A stretch of DNA of 64,000 nt. It comes from Kordiimonadales bacterium IMCC3096 (lineage in GTDB: Bacteria; Pseudomonadota; Alphaproteobacteria; Minwuiales; Minwuiaceae). The DNA is taken from positions 1,768,001 through 1,832,000 of the forward strand of contig CP018227.1 of NCBI GenBank assembly GCA_016865035.1. The letters run 5' to 3'. Within the stretch, counting starts at the first letter, position 1; each line of letters opens with the position of its first letter. This document shows positions 44,871-54,413 of the stretch, piece by piece. A program made the position numbers and the translations under genes. A model generated the notes under the pieces. The model was not told the DNA's origin and made no database searches. It saw only the letters and a list, made by a program, of their open reading frames with translations.

Positions 44871-45431
44871 TCAGATTTCCCTGTCCTTCAGTGCCTTCTC
44901 GATTTCCTCGGCACGCTTGCGGACCTCCGCCATGTGCGGGTTGATCAGCAGGGCCTCGCGGAAGGCCTGCAGCGCCGCCTCCGGCTGTTCGATCCGATCA
45001 TAGATCATGCCCAGGCCGGAAAGGGCACCGAAATGGCGCGGCTCCAGATCCAGCACCTTCTGGATATCCTCGATGGAGCCGACGTAGTTCTTGCGCATGA
45101 ACCGCAGGGTGGCCCGGCGGTTCCAGCCCTCCGCGAACTCCGGCGCCAGTTCGACCGCGGCATCAAGCTGTTCCTCCGCCTGGCCATAGAGACCCATCTG
45201 CATGGCTTCGCGGGAATCCACAAGCAGCAGGTCCACCATGTCGCTGCCGGACTCGAACCAGACCTCCCAGATCCGGTTCTGCACCAGCATCGCCGACTTG
45301 CCCTGTGCGGCCTGAAGATCGGCAAACAGACTGTCCAGCACCGGATCGCGCTGATCGGCCTTCACCCCCGCCCCCAGGGCGAGGCCGAAAGCGATGATCA
45401 GGCAGGTGAGCAGGCTCTGAATTCGGAACAT
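44871..45431 (-). CDS. secreted tetratricopeptide-repeat protein
   Basis: 186-residue protein with an N-terminal signal peptide (MFRIQSLLTCLIIAFGLALG AGVKA, cleavage near residue 24) and two or three TPR units: GQAEEQLDAAVELAPEFAEGWNRRA, NYVGSIEDIQKVLDLEPRHFG and PEAALQAFREALLINPHM. It would act in the periplasm as a binding scaffold. The start at 45431 is chosen because of the signal peptide; the frame stays open upstream through a palindromic repeat. It is probably co-transcribed with the downstream tauD-like gene. Confidence 0.85.
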   Translation of the reverse strand: MFRIQSLLTCLIIAFGLALGAGVKADQRDPVLDSLFADLQAAQGKSAMLVQNRIWEVWFESGSDMVDLLLVDSREAMQMGLYGQAEEQLDAAVELAPEFAEGWNRRATLRFMRKNYVGSIEDIQKVLDLEPRHFGALSGLGMIYDRIEQPEAALQAFREALLINPHMAEVRKRAEEIEKALKDREI

Positions 45432-45496
45432 GAAGATATTTTGCCACGATCCGCCCCCGATCAGAAGACCCGTCGGTTCACAAGCCCGTATCATCT

Positions 45497-45587
45497 GTGG
45501 ACCGTGCCACCCCTCTCCCCCTCCCGACCACCCATCAGGATACTCGCGTGGGTGGTCGGGAGGGGGAGAGGGGAGGAACGGCCCACA
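45497..45587. repeat. long palindromic repeat, copy between TPR and SDR genes
   Basis: Core arms at 45510-45534 and 45549-45573 flank the centre TCAGGATACTCGCG; outer bases are partly complementary (GTGGACCGTGCC versus GGAACGGCCCAC). Confidence 0.85.
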
Positions 45588-45632
45588 AAGCAAAGACTTC
45601 AGCGCCGCACGGTCGGCAAGCAGTTTCCCGCC

Positions 45633-46421
45633 CTAGAAGACCCAGTATCCGCCGTCGATCAGGAAGCTCTGTGCGGTGTGGAAGCTGGAGGCCTCGCTCA
45701 TCAGATAGACCGCGACACCGCCGAAATCCTCCGGCTTGCCCCAGCGGCGCATCGGCATGCGCGGCATGACATTGCCGTGGAAACGCGGATCGGCGAAGGC
45801 GCTTTCGGTCATCTCGGTCTCGATCCAGCCGGGCAGGATGGAGTTGGCGGTGATGCCATAGCGCGCGAACTCGATGGCCATGGCGTTGGTCATGGAGATC
45901 AGGCCGCCCTTGGACGCGGCATAGTGCTCGTTGCGGGCGGGGCCGGAGATCGCGGCCAGGGACGCGGTGCCGACCAGACGCCCGAAGGGGTCACCGTTCT
46001 TCGCGCGCTCCACCATGTGCCGGGCGGCGGCGCGGAAGGTCAGGAAGGCGCCGTCGAGATTGACCGACATGACCTTGTGCCATTCATCCAGCGTCATGTC
46101 GGTGAAGGAGGTGCCGCGCGCCGACATGCCGGCATTGGCGAAGCAGCCGTCGACCCGGCCATGCGCCTCCAGCGTCTCGGCGAAGCGCCTGTCGACCTCT
46201 GCCTCGTTGCTGACATCGCAGAGGAAGGACGTGTAGGTACCGCCGTCGCCGACTTCCTTCAGCCGCGCCAGCGCCTCGGCGTTCTTCTCCGCGCTGCGGC
46301 CCCAGATGCAGACATCGCCGCCCGCCATGGCGATGGCCTCGCCAAAGCCCAGGCCGATGCCGCCATTGCCGCCGGTGACGAGGGCAACCTTGCCGCTCAG
46401 ATCGAAGGGTTTGTAGGTCAT
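45633..46421 (-). CDS. short-chain dehydrogenase/reductase
   Basis: 262-residue classical SDR. The NAD(P) loop is TGGNGGIGLGFGEA (about residues 16-29), the NAG motif is FANAGMS, the active site is Ser near TASLAAISG and Y-x3-K in HYAASKGGLI. SDRs of this form are often annotated as 3-oxoacyl or gluconate reductases, but the substrate is unknown. It is divergent from pyrE with about 180 bp between starts. Confidence 0.92.
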   Translation of the reverse strand: MTYKPFDLSGKVALVTGGNGGIGLGFGEAIAMAGGDVCIWGRSAEKNAEALARLKEVGDGGTYTSFLCDVSNEAEVDRRFAETLEAHGRVDGCFANAGMSARGTSFTDMTLDEWHKVMSVNLDGAFLTFRAAARHMVERAKNGDPFGRLVGTASLAAISGPARNEHYAASKGGLISMTNAMAIEFARYGITANSILPGWIETEMTESAFADPRFHGNVMPRMPMRRWGKPEDFGGVAVYLMSEASSFHTAQSFLIDGGYWVF

Positions 46422-46600
46422 GGAAATCCTCCCCAGGGTGTTTCAGGCGGTTTTGATAGCCCATTCCGGCGCGGTTTGCATCGGCTTGCGACCGCATGGC
46501 GCGGATTTCACGGAGGCCCGGGAGATCCGGTGCGATTCCATCAGGCGATGGACTGCTATATAAGGCGCGCATGTTCGACGGAAATCAGGGGCTGGGTCAC

Positions 46601-47299
46601 ATGGCGGTCAACAGGAACCATCCGGAATCACAGGAGGCCGCGCGCCTTGTCAGCCGGATGCTGATCGAGACGGAGGCGGTGCGTTTCAATGCGGAGACAC
46701 CGTTCATCTTCACCGCCGGCTGGGCCAGCCCGGTCTATATCGACTGCCGCAAGCTGATCGCCTTCCCGCGGGTCCGCATGAAGATCACCGAACTGGCCGC
46801 CGACATGCTGGGCCGCGAAGTGGGGTTCGAGGCCTTTGACAGTGTCGCGGGCGGCGAGACGGCGGGCATTCCCTACGCCGCATGGATCGCTGACAAGCTG
46901 ATGCTGCCGATGCAGTACGTGCGCAAGAAGCCCAAGGGCTTCGGTCGCATGGCGCAGATCGAGGGCAATCTGCAGGAAGGCGAGCGCGTGCTGCTGGTGG
47001 AGGACCTGACCTCCGACGGCGGCTCGAAGATCAACTTCTGCGATGCCATCCGCGCCGCCGGTGCCCATGTCGATCATGCCTTCGTCGTCTTCTATTACGA
47101 CATCTTCCCCCATGCCCCGGCGAACTTCGCCCGGGCGGCGATCGAACTGCATTACCTGGCCACATGGCGGGATGTGCTGGTTGCCGCGCGGGAGAGCGGG
47201 TACTTCGAATCCGCGACCCTGGACGAGGTGGAGAAGTTCCTGGACGATCCGGTGACCTGGTCCGGCGAACACGGCGGGCGTTCCGACATTCCGGAATGA
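46601..47299 (+). CDS. pyrE: orotate phosphoribosyltransferase
   Basis: 232-residue enzyme that joins orotate to PRPP in UMP synthesis. The PRPP-binding loop is [14 protein letters not shown], and [11 protein letters not shown] carries the catalytic lysine loop. The start at 46601 ([10 protein letters not shown]) is preferred because a TATATAAG box at 46557-46564 would place transcription start near 46570, too close to the in-frame ATG at 46571. A GGGGC lies before 46601. Confidence 0.92.
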   Translation: MAVNRNHPESQEAARLVSRMLIETEAVRFNAETPFIFTAGWASPVYIDCRKLIAFPRVRMKITELAADMLGREVGFEAFDSVAGGETAGIPYAAWIADKLMLPMQYVRKKPKGFGRMAQIEGNLQEGERVLLVEDLTSDGGSKINFCDAIRAAGAHVDHAFVVFYYDIFPHAPANFARAAIELHYLATWRDVLVAARESGYFESATLDEVEKFLDDPVTWSGEHGGRSDIPE

Positions 47300-47355
47300 G
47301 GCGTGTGGCCCGCAGGCCGCAGCCAGCAACATTTCGCCGCACCGCACACAAGCTA

Positions 47356-47370
47356 TTGTGCAATGCAACA
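47356..47370. promoter_or_regulatory. GCAATGCA-type site upstream of the phasin gene (candidate PhaR box)
   Basis: TTGTGCAATGCAACA, 66 bp before phaP. The GCAATGCA word recurs before phaC and phbA and between metC and aapJ, in line with the TGC/GCA-rich sites described for PhaR. Confidence 0.5.
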
Positions 47371-47435
47371 TGAGTTGTTATCTGTGCTTCAGGTTCCAGA
47401 GCGTCTGCTGACGCGCGTGAATACGGAGAATTCAG

Positions 47436-48215
47436 ATGACAGACAACAAGACGGACGAAACGCCGAAGGTCGCCGAAGCGGCACCGAAGGCGGAAGCCGC
47501 CCCGAAGACCGAGGCTGCGGCCCCTGCAGAGACTGAAGCCAAGGCGGCCCCGGTCGCGGAAGCGGCTGCGCCTGCGAAGGCAGCAGCGCGCAGGGCGACG
47601 GCAGCGAAGAAGGCTCCGGCCAAGGCCCCGGCAAAGGCTGCGACCCCCAAGGCTGCAGCGACCAAGGCAACGACGACCAAGGCCGCCCCGGCGAAGAAGA
47701 CCCCGGCCCGGAAGGCTGCGCCTGCGAAGGCAGCGGCCAAGCCGGCCGCGAAGAAGGCCGCGCCTGCAAGGACCACGGTCAAGGCAGCGACCGCCAGCAA
47801 GCCCGCAGCCGCCCCGAAGGCGGCCGCGAAGAAGGTCGCTGCGACCGCCGAAGCCGTGGCAGGTACCTTCCAGCCGGACATGTTCGCCGCGCTGCAGGAG
47901 AGCATCGAGATGGTTGTCGAGACCAACCGTACCGCCGTCGAGTCGGCCATGGAGCTGCAGGAGACCACCACCAGCTTCGTGCAGAGCCGTCTGGCCGCGA
48001 GCGCCGCGGTCGTGGATCGCATGGGCAGCGCCGAGGGCCTGACCGAGATTGCGGATCTGCAGCGTGAATATGCCGAGTCGGCCTTCGAAGCCTGGACGAC
48101 CCACTTCGGTGTGGTCAGCACGACCTATCAGGACGTCCTGGCACGCGGTGTCGAACTGGCCACCCAGCGCGTCAATGCCGCCTCGGAGCAGGTCCGCGAG
48201 GCACGCTGGTTCTGA
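47436..48215 (+). CDS. phaP: phasin with N-terminal histone H1-like Lys/Ala/Pro tail
   Basis: 259-residue granule-associated protein. The C-terminal part (about 140-259) is a phasin-type amphipathic helical domain (FQPDMFAALQESIEMVVETN, FGVVSTTYQDVLARGVELAT) that coats polyhydroxybutyrate granules. The first ~135 residues are low-complexity Ala/Lys/Pro with many AAKKAPAKA-type repeats, like histone H1 or the PhaF tail of Pseudomonas (there at the C-terminus). The tail could tether granules to DNA; that role is inference. A strong terminator follows, and a putative PhaR box precedes. Confidence 0.9.
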   Translation: MTDNKTDETPKVAEAAPKAEAAPKTEAAAPAETEAKAAPVAEAAAPAKAAARRATAAKKAPAKAPAKAATPKAAATKATTTKAAPAKKTPARKAAPAKAAAKPAAKKAAPARTTVKAATASKPAAAPKAAAKKVAATAEAVAGTFQPDMFAALQESIEMVVETNRTAVESAMELQETTTSFVQSRLAASAAVVDRMGSAEGLTEIADLQREYAESAFEAWTTHFGVVSTTYQDVLARGVELATQRVNAASEQVREARWF

Positions 48216-48275
48216 TACCGGAACATTCCGATCTCGGGAGAGGCCTTCGGGTCATGTAGCGTTCCCGATCAAGAA

Positions 48276-48304
48276 GGGGGTCACCGTCGCGGTGGCCCCC
48301 TTTT
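48276..48304 (+). terminator. intrinsic terminator after phaP
   Basis: GGGGGTCACC (48276-48285) pairs with GGTGGCCCCC (48291-48300; one G-U) around GTCGC, followed by TTTT. It is 61 bp after the phasin stop. Confidence 0.9.
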
Positions 48305-48332
48305 GTGTTCCGGAAGGCTTCGGCGTCCCGGC

Positions 48333-49505
48333 TCAGCCCGCCAGACGCTCCAGTCCCGCCTGCAGATCGGCCTTCAGGTCGTCCGTGTCCTCCAGCCCGA
48401 TGTGCAGCCGCACCAGCAGGCCGGGGCCGCTCCAGGGGGTGGCGGTACGGAACTGTTCCGGTTTCTGGTGAATGACGAGGCTTTCGTAGCCGCCCCATGA
48501 CGCGCCGAGGCCGAAGAGCTTGAGCCCGTCGATCATGCGGGCCAGATCGTCGTCGCTGTAGCCGTCGCGGAGGATGATGGAGAACAGGCCGGACGATCCG
48601 AGGAAATCGCGCTTCCAGATGGCGTGGCCCGGGTGGCTTGGCAGGCCGGGGTGCAGCACGCGATCGACCTCCGGCCGGGTCTCCAGCCAGGCGGCGACGT
48701 CCAGCGCATTGACCATGTGCTGGCGCAGCCGCACGGCCAGGGTGCGCAGCCCCCGCAGGCCGAGATAGACGTCGTCCGGCCCGACGCACTGGCCCATCGC
48801 CTGCGCGGTCTGGCGCAACGGCTGCCAGGCGGCTTCATTGGTCACGACCACCCCCAGCATCGCGTCCGAATGGCCGACGATGTACTTGGTGGCGGCGTGG
48901 ATCGAGACATCGACGCCATGCTCGAAGGGGCGGAAGAACAGCGGGCTGGCCCAGGTATTGTCCATCAGCACCATGGCCCCGGCCTTCTTCGCCTCCGCCG
49001 CGATGGCAGGAATGTCCTGCATCTCGAAGGTGTGGGAGCCGGGGGCCTCCACATAGACGATCTTCGTGTTCGGACGGATCAGGTCGGCGATGCCGGCGCC
49101 GATCAGGGGATCGTAGTAGGTCGTCTCCACCCCGAACCGCTTCAGCACCCCGTCGCAATAGCTGCGGGTGGGGCGGTAGGCGGAATCGCTGACCAGGATG
49201 TGGTCACCGGCGGCGACATAGGACGTGAGCGCCGCCGCGATGGCCGCGAGGCCCGAGGGGAAGGCAAAGGCGCTGTAGCCGCCCTCCACCTGCGCCATCG
49301 CCTCCTCGAAGGCCAGCGATGTCGGGTGACCGATGCGCCCGTACATGGTGACGGTCTCGCCCTTCTCGCGCCGCGCGCCGTTGGCCTTCATCGTCGCCAT
49401 CGACGGGTTGAGGATGGTGGAGGTGTGATAGACGGGCGGGTTCACCACGCCGAGATTGCTTTCCGGGTCGCGCCCGGCGGTGACGATGGTGGTGTCCTGC
49501 TTCAT
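48333..49505 (-). CDS. metC: cystathionine beta-lyase
   Basis: 390-residue PLP enzyme of the Cys/Met metabolism family. The phosphate-binding tyrosine segment is TMYGRIGHPTSLAFEEAMA, the PLP Asp is in VLMDNTWASPLFFRPFEHGVD, and the Schiff-base lysine in IHAATKYIVGHSDAMLG. NTWASP(L) and the overall length favour beta-lyase (MetC) over gamma-synthase. The frame is open further upstream, but the start at 49505 is where homology begins. It is divergent from aapJ. Confidence 0.92.
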   Translation of the reverse strand: MKQDTTIVTAGRDPESNLGVVNPPVYHTSTILNPSMATMKANGARREKGETVTMYGRIGHPTSLAFEEAMAQVEGGYSAFAFPSGLAAIAAALTSYVAAGDHILVSDSAYRPTRSYCDGVLKRFGVETTYYDPLIGAGIADLIRPNTKIVYVEAPGSHTFEMQDIPAIAAEAKKAGAMVLMDNTWASPLFFRPFEHGVDVSIHAATKYIVGHSDAMLGVVVTNEAAWQPLRQTAQAMGQCVGPDDVYLGLRGLRTLAVRLRQHMVNALDVAAWLETRPEVDRVLHPGLPSHPGHAIWKRDFLGSSGLFSIILRDGYSDDDLARMIDGLKLFGLGASWGGYESLVIHQKPEQFRTATPWSGPGLLVRLHIGLEDTDDLKADLQAGLERLAG

Positions 49506-49817
49506 GGTTGTCTGGCTTTCCCCTGATTGCGTCCGCATTCCCGAATGCGGCCGGTCTCGCGCAAGATGCTGACCGAATACTGACAACGATACTGACAGAG
49601 CTTTGACGGTCAGGCCAAGTGCTGCATTGCGGCAAGCGCCACCTTGCAATGCAGAAACCCTGTTGTGTTGTCGGAAACCCGGGCATAGGCTGCGCGGGTT
49701 AAACGCACCTCGGACACAAGTGGTGCTTCCGGACCGGTGGGGCATCGACCCTGCTGGCCACATACAGGACGGCACTGCAAATATCCGGGGATCGGATGAA
49801 ACAGGGAGTTTTCCAAT
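49506..49817. promoter_or_regulatory. metC-aapJ divergent intergenic region with CTGCATTGC/GCAATGCAG inverted repeat
   Basis: CTGCATTGC (49622-49630) and GCAATGCAG (49646-49654) form a perfect 9-15-9 inverted repeat made of the same words as the candidate PhaR boxes. A possible aapJ promoter is TTGTGT-N17-TAGGCT at about 49664-49692. No gene is seen in the 312 bp. Confidence 0.55.
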
Positions 49818-50837
49818 ATGAAAGTTAAAGGCGCAATCATTGCTGCCGCTGCCGTGATGGCAGTGTCGACAGCGGCGAACGCGGCCACGCTCGACGACGT
49901 CAAAGCCAAGGGCTTCGTCCAGTGTGGTGTGTCGACCGGTCTTGCCGGTTTTGCCTTCACGGATGCCAATGGCGTCTGGGACGGCTTTGATGTCACCTTC
50001 TGCCGCGCGACGGCTGCGGCCATCTTCGGTGACGCGAATGCCATCAAGTTCACGCCGACCACGGGCAAGACCCGTTTCACGGCGCTGGCTTCCGGTGAGG
50101 TCGATATCCTGTATCGCAACACCACCTGGACGCTGAGCCGCGACGTCGACCTGGGTTTCACCTTCACCGGTGTGAACTACTACGACGGTCAGGGCTTCAT
50201 GGTCCGCAAGAGCCTGGGCGTGAAGTCTGCCAAGGAACTCGACGGCGCCACCGTCTGCATCCAGACCGGCACCACGACCGAGCTGAACCTGGCCGACTTC
50301 TTCCGTGCCAATGGCATGAGCTACGAGCCGGTTCCGATCGAGACCAATGCCGAGGCGCAGCAGAAGTACCTGTCCAACGCCTGTGACGTGTACACCACGG
50401 ACGCTTCCGGTCTGGCCGCGACGCGCGCAACCTTCGAGAAGCCGGGCGAGCATGTGCTGCTGCCGGAGATCATCTCCAAGGAACCGCTGGGTCCGCTGGT
50501 TCGCCAGGGTGACGACCAGTGGGCGGACATCAGCGCCTGGGTGCTGAATGCCCTGATCATCGCCGAGGAAAAGGGCGTGACCAAGGCCAACGTCGCCAAG
50601 CTGGCTGCGGATGGTTCCGCTGATCCGGAAGTCAACCGCCTGCTGGGCAAGGAAGGCAGCTACGGCGAAATGCTGGGCCTGCCTGCCGACTGGGCCGTGC
50701 ATGCGATTTCCGCCGGTGGCAACTACGGCGAGATCTTCGAGCGCAATGTGGGCGAAAGCACCGCGATTGGTCTGGCCCGTGGCCTGAACCAGCTCTGGAG
50801 CAAGGGCGGCATCCTCTACGCACCGCCGTTCCGTTGA
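49818..50837 (+). CDS. aapJ: general L-amino acid ABC transporter, periplasmic binding protein
   Basis: 339-residue binding protein with a Sec signal peptide (MKVKGAIIAAAAVMAVSTAANA, cleavage after residue 22). The mature start TLDDVKAKGFVQCGVSTGL and CIQTGTTTELNLADFF are typical of AapJ/BztA, which bind a broad range of L-amino acids. It is the first gene of aapJQMP. A hairpin right after the stop probably gives extra expression of the binding protein relative to the permeases. Confidence 0.95.
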   Translation: MKVKGAIIAAAAVMAVSTAANAATLDDVKAKGFVQCGVSTGLAGFAFTDANGVWDGFDVTFCRATAAAIFGDANAIKFTPTTGKTRFTALASGEVDILYRNTTWTLSRDVDLGFTFTGVNYYDGQGFMVRKSLGVKSAKELDGATVCIQTGTTTELNLADFFRANGMSYEPVPIETNAEAQQKYLSNACDVYTTDASGLAATRATFEKPGEHVLLPEIISKEPLGPLVRQGDDQWADISAWVLNALIIAEEKGVTKANVAKLAADGSADPEVNRLLGKEGSYGEMLGLPADWAVHAISAGGNYGEIFERNVGESTAIGLARGLNQLWSKGGILYAPPFR

Positions 50838-50847
50838 TCTGAATATC

Positions 50848-50880
50848 GGGCGCGTCATCCCAGGGTGACGCGCCCGACTT
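50848..50880 (+). terminator. attenuating hairpin between aapJ and aapQ
   Basis: Perfect 10-bp stem GGGCGCGTCA (50848-50857) / TGACGCGCCC (50866-50875) followed by a weak T-rich tail (GACTTCTTTC). Such partial terminators are common after binding-protein genes. Confidence 0.75.
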
Positions 50881-50951
50881 CTTTCTGACGGGGAGGCGAC
50901 TGGCCGGACTGTTATTCTGTCCGGCGCCGTAGTACGAGGGGGCTCTGTGCC

Positions 50952-52169
50952 ATGGCCACGATCTCCACTTCCGGAGACACGAATTTCCGTATCGGGATGT
51001 TGATCTACGACACCCGTTACCGGTCCTACACCATCCAGATTATTGCTTTGATCGTTTTCATGCTGGCTGCCGCATGGCTGCTGAACAACGTGATCCAGAA
51101 CCTGGCAGATCTGGGCAAGACATTCGGGTTCAGCTTTCTCGGCGAAACCGCTTCCTACGACATCAACCAGCGCCTCATCGACTATTCGTCGACCTCGACA
51201 CATGCACGGGCGGCCGTTGTCGGCATTCTGAACACGCTGCTCGTCGCCATTCTGGGCTGTATCACGGCCACCGTCGTCGGCGTGATCGCGGGCGTGCTTC
51301 GCCTGTCGAACAACTGGCTGATCGCCCGCCTGATGACGATCTATGTCGAAGGTTTCCGCAACATCCCGGTGCTGATCTGGATCCTGATCACCGTCGCGGT
51401 GATCAACGAGACCCTGCCGGCACCGAACCAGTTCCGCGGCGCGGACCCCGATGCCTCACCACTGCTTGGTGGCATGCTGGTCCTGACCAACCGCGGTTTC
51501 TACATTCCCGCGCCGGTCATGGGCGACATGTCGATGGCCGTGGTCATCGTCTTCCTGCTCTCCATCGGCGTGATGATCGGTTTCCGACGCTGGGCGAAGA
51601 AGCGCCAGGAAGCGACGGGCGAGATCCTGCCGATGTTCCCGATCTCGCTGGCGATCCTGTTCCTGCCGACGATACTGGTCTTCTTCCTTCTCGGGATGCC
51701 GATAACGCTCGAGTACCCGGAACTGAAGGGTTTCAACTTCAGGGGCGGCGTCTTCATGCGCGACAGTCTGATCGGCCTCTGGCTGGCGCTGTCGCTCTAT
51801 ACCGGTGCCTTCACGGCGGAAATTGTCCGCTCCGGCATCCTGGCCGTCAGCAAGGGCCAGTCCGAAGCGGCGTTCGCTCTCGGCCTGCGGCCCGGACGGA
51901 CCATGAACCTGGTGATCCTGCCGCAGGCGCTGCGGGTGATCGTGCCGCCGCTGATCAGCCAGTACCTGAACCTGACCAAGAACTCCTCCCTCGCCATTGC
52001 CGTTGGCTACATGGACGCCACCGGCACGCTGGGCGGCATCACGCTGAACCAGACGGGGCGCGAAATGGAGTGTCTGATGCTGCTGATGGGCTTCTATCTG
52101 GTGACCTCGCTCAGCATCTCGGTGGTGATGAACTGGTACAATGAACGCGTCAAGCTGAGGGAGAGGTAA
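50952..52169 (+). CDS. aapQ: general L-amino acid ABC transporter, permease AapQ
   Basis: 405-residue inner-membrane permease with about eight hydrophobic segments and the long periplasmic insert of AapQ/BztB. The C-terminal EAA loop is SEAAFALGLRPGRTMNLVILPQALRVIVPP, which couples to the ATPase. It starts 114 bp after aapJ and ends 1 bp before aapM. Confidence 0.95.
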   Translation: MATISTSGDTNFRIGMLIYDTRYRSYTIQIIALIVFMLAAAWLLNNVIQNLADLGKTFGFSFLGETASYDINQRLIDYSSTSTHARAAVVGILNTLLVAILGCITATVVGVIAGVLRLSNNWLIARLMTIYVEGFRNIPVLIWILITVAVINETLPAPNQFRGADPDASPLLGGMLVLTNRGFYIPAPVMGDMSMAVVIVFLLSIGVMIGFRRWAKKRQEATGEILPMFPISLAILFLPTILVFFLLGMPITLEYPELKGFNFRGGVFMRDSLIGLWLALSLYTGAFTAEIVRSGILAVSKGQSEAAFALGLRPGRTMNLVILPQALRVIVPPLISQYLNLTKNSSLAIAVGYMDATGTLGGITLNQTGREMECLMLLMGFYLVTSLSISVVMNWYNERVKLRER

Positions 52170-52170
52170 G

Positions 52171-53484
52171 ATGAACGACAGCCACAAGCCGTTCGTCGCG
52201 GCGGGCGACATTCCGCCGTCTCCGCCGCCCTCCAGCGTGGTCGGTCCTGTCGCATGGATGCGGGAGAACCTGTTCTCCAGCATTCCCAATGCAATCATGA
52301 CCCTGGTCGGGGCCTTCATCATCTACAGCCTGCTGGCATCGGTCATTCCTTGGCTGTTCCTGGATTCTGTCTGGAACGCCACCTCTCTGGGCAACTGCCG
52401 GGAGATCGACGAGGGTGCCTGCCTCGCGGTCATCAAGGAACGCTACCTGCAGTTCATCTATGGCTTCTATCCGGAAGAGGAACGCTGGCGTTCGATCGTG
52501 GCCTTCGTGCTGATGATCGTTGCCGTCTGGCCGGTGCTGTTCGCCGGGGCGCCACGCAAGATGCTGTATGTCTCTGCCCTCTACCCGGCCGTCGCCTACT
52601 GGCTGATCTGGGGCGGCACGATCTGGGGACCGGTCGGTGTCATGCTTGGCCCGGTCATCGCGATCATTGCCTACCGGATACTGAATCCCGTGCTGCGCGG
52701 CACGTCGATGGAGGAGGGGATAGCCGGTATCCTCGCCATTCTGCTTGCGGGTCTCGTGCTCGTCCTGTGGTGGCTGTTCGGCGTCGAGGTCTTCGACGGT
52801 ATCCTGAGCAGCGTCGTCTTCATCGGGCTGCCGGTTGTTGAATCCAGCAAGATCGGCGGCTTCCTGCTCTCGCTCATCATCGGCGTCAGCGGCATTGCAG
52901 GATCGTTCCCGCTGGGCATTGCGCTCGCGCTCGGACGACGCTCCAACCTGCTCTTCATCAAGGCGATGAGCACGGGGTTCATCGAGTTCGTCCGTGGCGT
53001 GCCGCTCATCACCCTGCTGTTCGTGGCCTCCACCCTGCTGAACTACTTCCTGCCGCCGGGTACCAGCTTCGACATCATCCTGCGGGTGGTGATCATGGTG
53101 ACGCTCTTCGCCGCGGCCTACATGGCGGAGGTGATCCGGGGCGGTCTGGCGGCCCTGCCGAAGGGACAGTACGAGGCAGCCGATGCGCTGGGCCTGGACT
53201 ACTGGAAGTCCATGCGCCTGATCATCCTGCCTCAGGCGCTGAAGATCTCCATTCCGGGCATCGTCAATACCTTCATCGGTCTGTTCAAGGACACGACGCT
53301 CGTGTCGGTGATCGGTCTGCTGGATCCGGTGGGTATCCTCAACCCGATCCGCGCCGACCAGAACTGGAACGGCATTGTCTGGGAGCTGTATGGCTTCATC
53401 GCCATCTTCTTCTTCATCTTCTGCTTCGGCATGTCCCGCTATTCGATGTATCTGGAGCGCAAGCTTCAGACCGGGCACCGTTGA
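52171..53484 (+). CDS. aapM: general L-amino acid ABC transporter, permease AapM
   Basis: 437-residue second permease with the extended N-terminal helices of AapM/BztC and the EAA loop GQYEAADALGLDYWKSMRLIILPQALKISIPG. The N-terminal 20 residues are Pro-rich and cytoplasmic. It lies between aapQ (1-bp gap) and aapP (24-bp gap). Confidence 0.95.
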   Translation: MNDSHKPFVAAGDIPPSPPPSSVVGPVAWMRENLFSSIPNAIMTLVGAFIIYSLLASVIPWLFLDSVWNATSLGNCREIDEGACLAVIKERYLQFIYGFYPEEERWRSIVAFVLMIVAVWPVLFAGAPRKMLYVSALYPAVAYWLIWGGTIWGPVGVMLGPVIAIIAYRILNPVLRGTSMEEGIAGILAILLAGLVLVLWWLFGVEVFDGILSSVVFIGLPVVESSKIGGFLLSLIIGVSGIAGSFPLGIALALGRRSNLLFIKAMSTGFIEFVRGVPLITLLFVASTLLNYFLPPGTSFDIILRVVIMVTLFAAAYMAEVIRGGLAALPKGQYEAADALGLDYWKSMRLIILPQALKISIPGIVNTFIGLFKDTTLVSVIGLLDPVGILNPIRADQNWNGIVWELYGFIAIFFFIFCFGMSRYSMYLERKLQTGHR

Positions 53485-53508
53485 TCGCGTAAAGGAAAGG
53501 TCTTACCC

Positions 53509-54300
53509 ATGAGCGAAGTGGCAATTGATCGCGAAGTCGATCGTTCCAAGCTTTCGGTGTCCGACGAAGTGGCCATCGAGATCACCGCGATGAACAAGTG
53601 GTACGGTGACTTCCACGTGCTGCGTGACATCAGCCTGACCGTGAACCGGGGGGAGCGGATCGTGGTCTGCGGCCCGTCCGGTTCCGGCAAGTCCACCCTG
53701 ATCCGCTGCATCAACCGGCTGGAGGAACACCAGAAGGGCACGATCGTCGTGGACGGGATCGAGCTGTCGTCGGATCTGAAGAACATCGACAAGATCCGGT
53801 CCGAAGTCGGCATGTGCTTTCAGCACTTCAACCTGTTCCCGCACCTGTCCGTGCTGGACAACTGCACCCTGGCGCCGATCTGGGTCCGCAAGGAACCGCG
53901 CAAGGAAGCGGAAGACCGCGCCATGCACTACCTGGAGCGGGTGAAGATCGCCGATCAGGCGCAGAAGTTCCCCGGCCAGCTTTCCGGTGGTCAGCAGCAG
54001 CGTGTGGCCATCGCACGCTCGCTCTGCATGAACCCGCGCATCATGCTGTTCGATGAGCCGACATCGGCCCTCGATCCGGAAATGATCAAGGAAGTGCTGG
54101 ACGTCATGGTCGACCTGGCGGAGACCGGCATGACCATGATCTGCGTCACCCATGAAATGGGCTTTGCCCGTCAGGTGGCGAACCGGGTCATCTTCATGGA
54201 CCAGGGCCAGATCATCGAGCAGAACGAGCCGGAAGAGTTCTTCAACAATCCGCAGAGCGACCGGACCAAGCTGTTCCTGAGCCAGATCCTCAGCCACTGA
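53509..54300 (+). CDS. aapP: general L-amino acid ABC transporter, ATP-binding protein AapP
   Basis: 263-residue ABC ATPase. Walker [17 protein letters not shown]-loop [14 protein letters not shown], signature [15 protein letters not shown], Walker [15 protein letters not shown] and switch His VTHEMGF are all intact. It has a 20-residue N-terminal extension before the domain. It ends the aapJQMP operon, with a GC hairpin about 114 bp downstream. Confidence 0.96.
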   Translation: MSEVAIDREVDRSKLSVSDEVAIEITAMNKWYGDFHVLRDISLTVNRGERIVVCGPSGSGKSTLIRCINRLEEHQKGTIVVDGIELSSDLKNIDKIRSEVGMCFQHFNLFPHLSVLDNCTLAPIWVRKEPRKEAEDRAMHYLERVKIADQAQKFPGQLSGGQQQRVAIARSLCMNPRIMLFDEPTSALDPEMIKEVLDVMVDLAETGMTMICVTHEMGFARQVANRVIFMDQGQIIEQNEPEEFFNNPQSDRTKLFLSQILSH

Positions 54301-54413
54301 TACTGATCCGGCGCGGTCGTCCCTGCCGGCGGTCTGTTCCCTCGCGGTGTTCGTTGCCGGACCTGGTCCGGTAGCCGGTGCGGTCGTCTGACGGATCACC
54401 CCAAAATAATGAC

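Noticed and set aside
48333-51203. 956-codon minus-strand frame
   Set aside because: Upstream of 49505 it is antisense to aapJ; the cystathionine beta-lyase starts at 49505.
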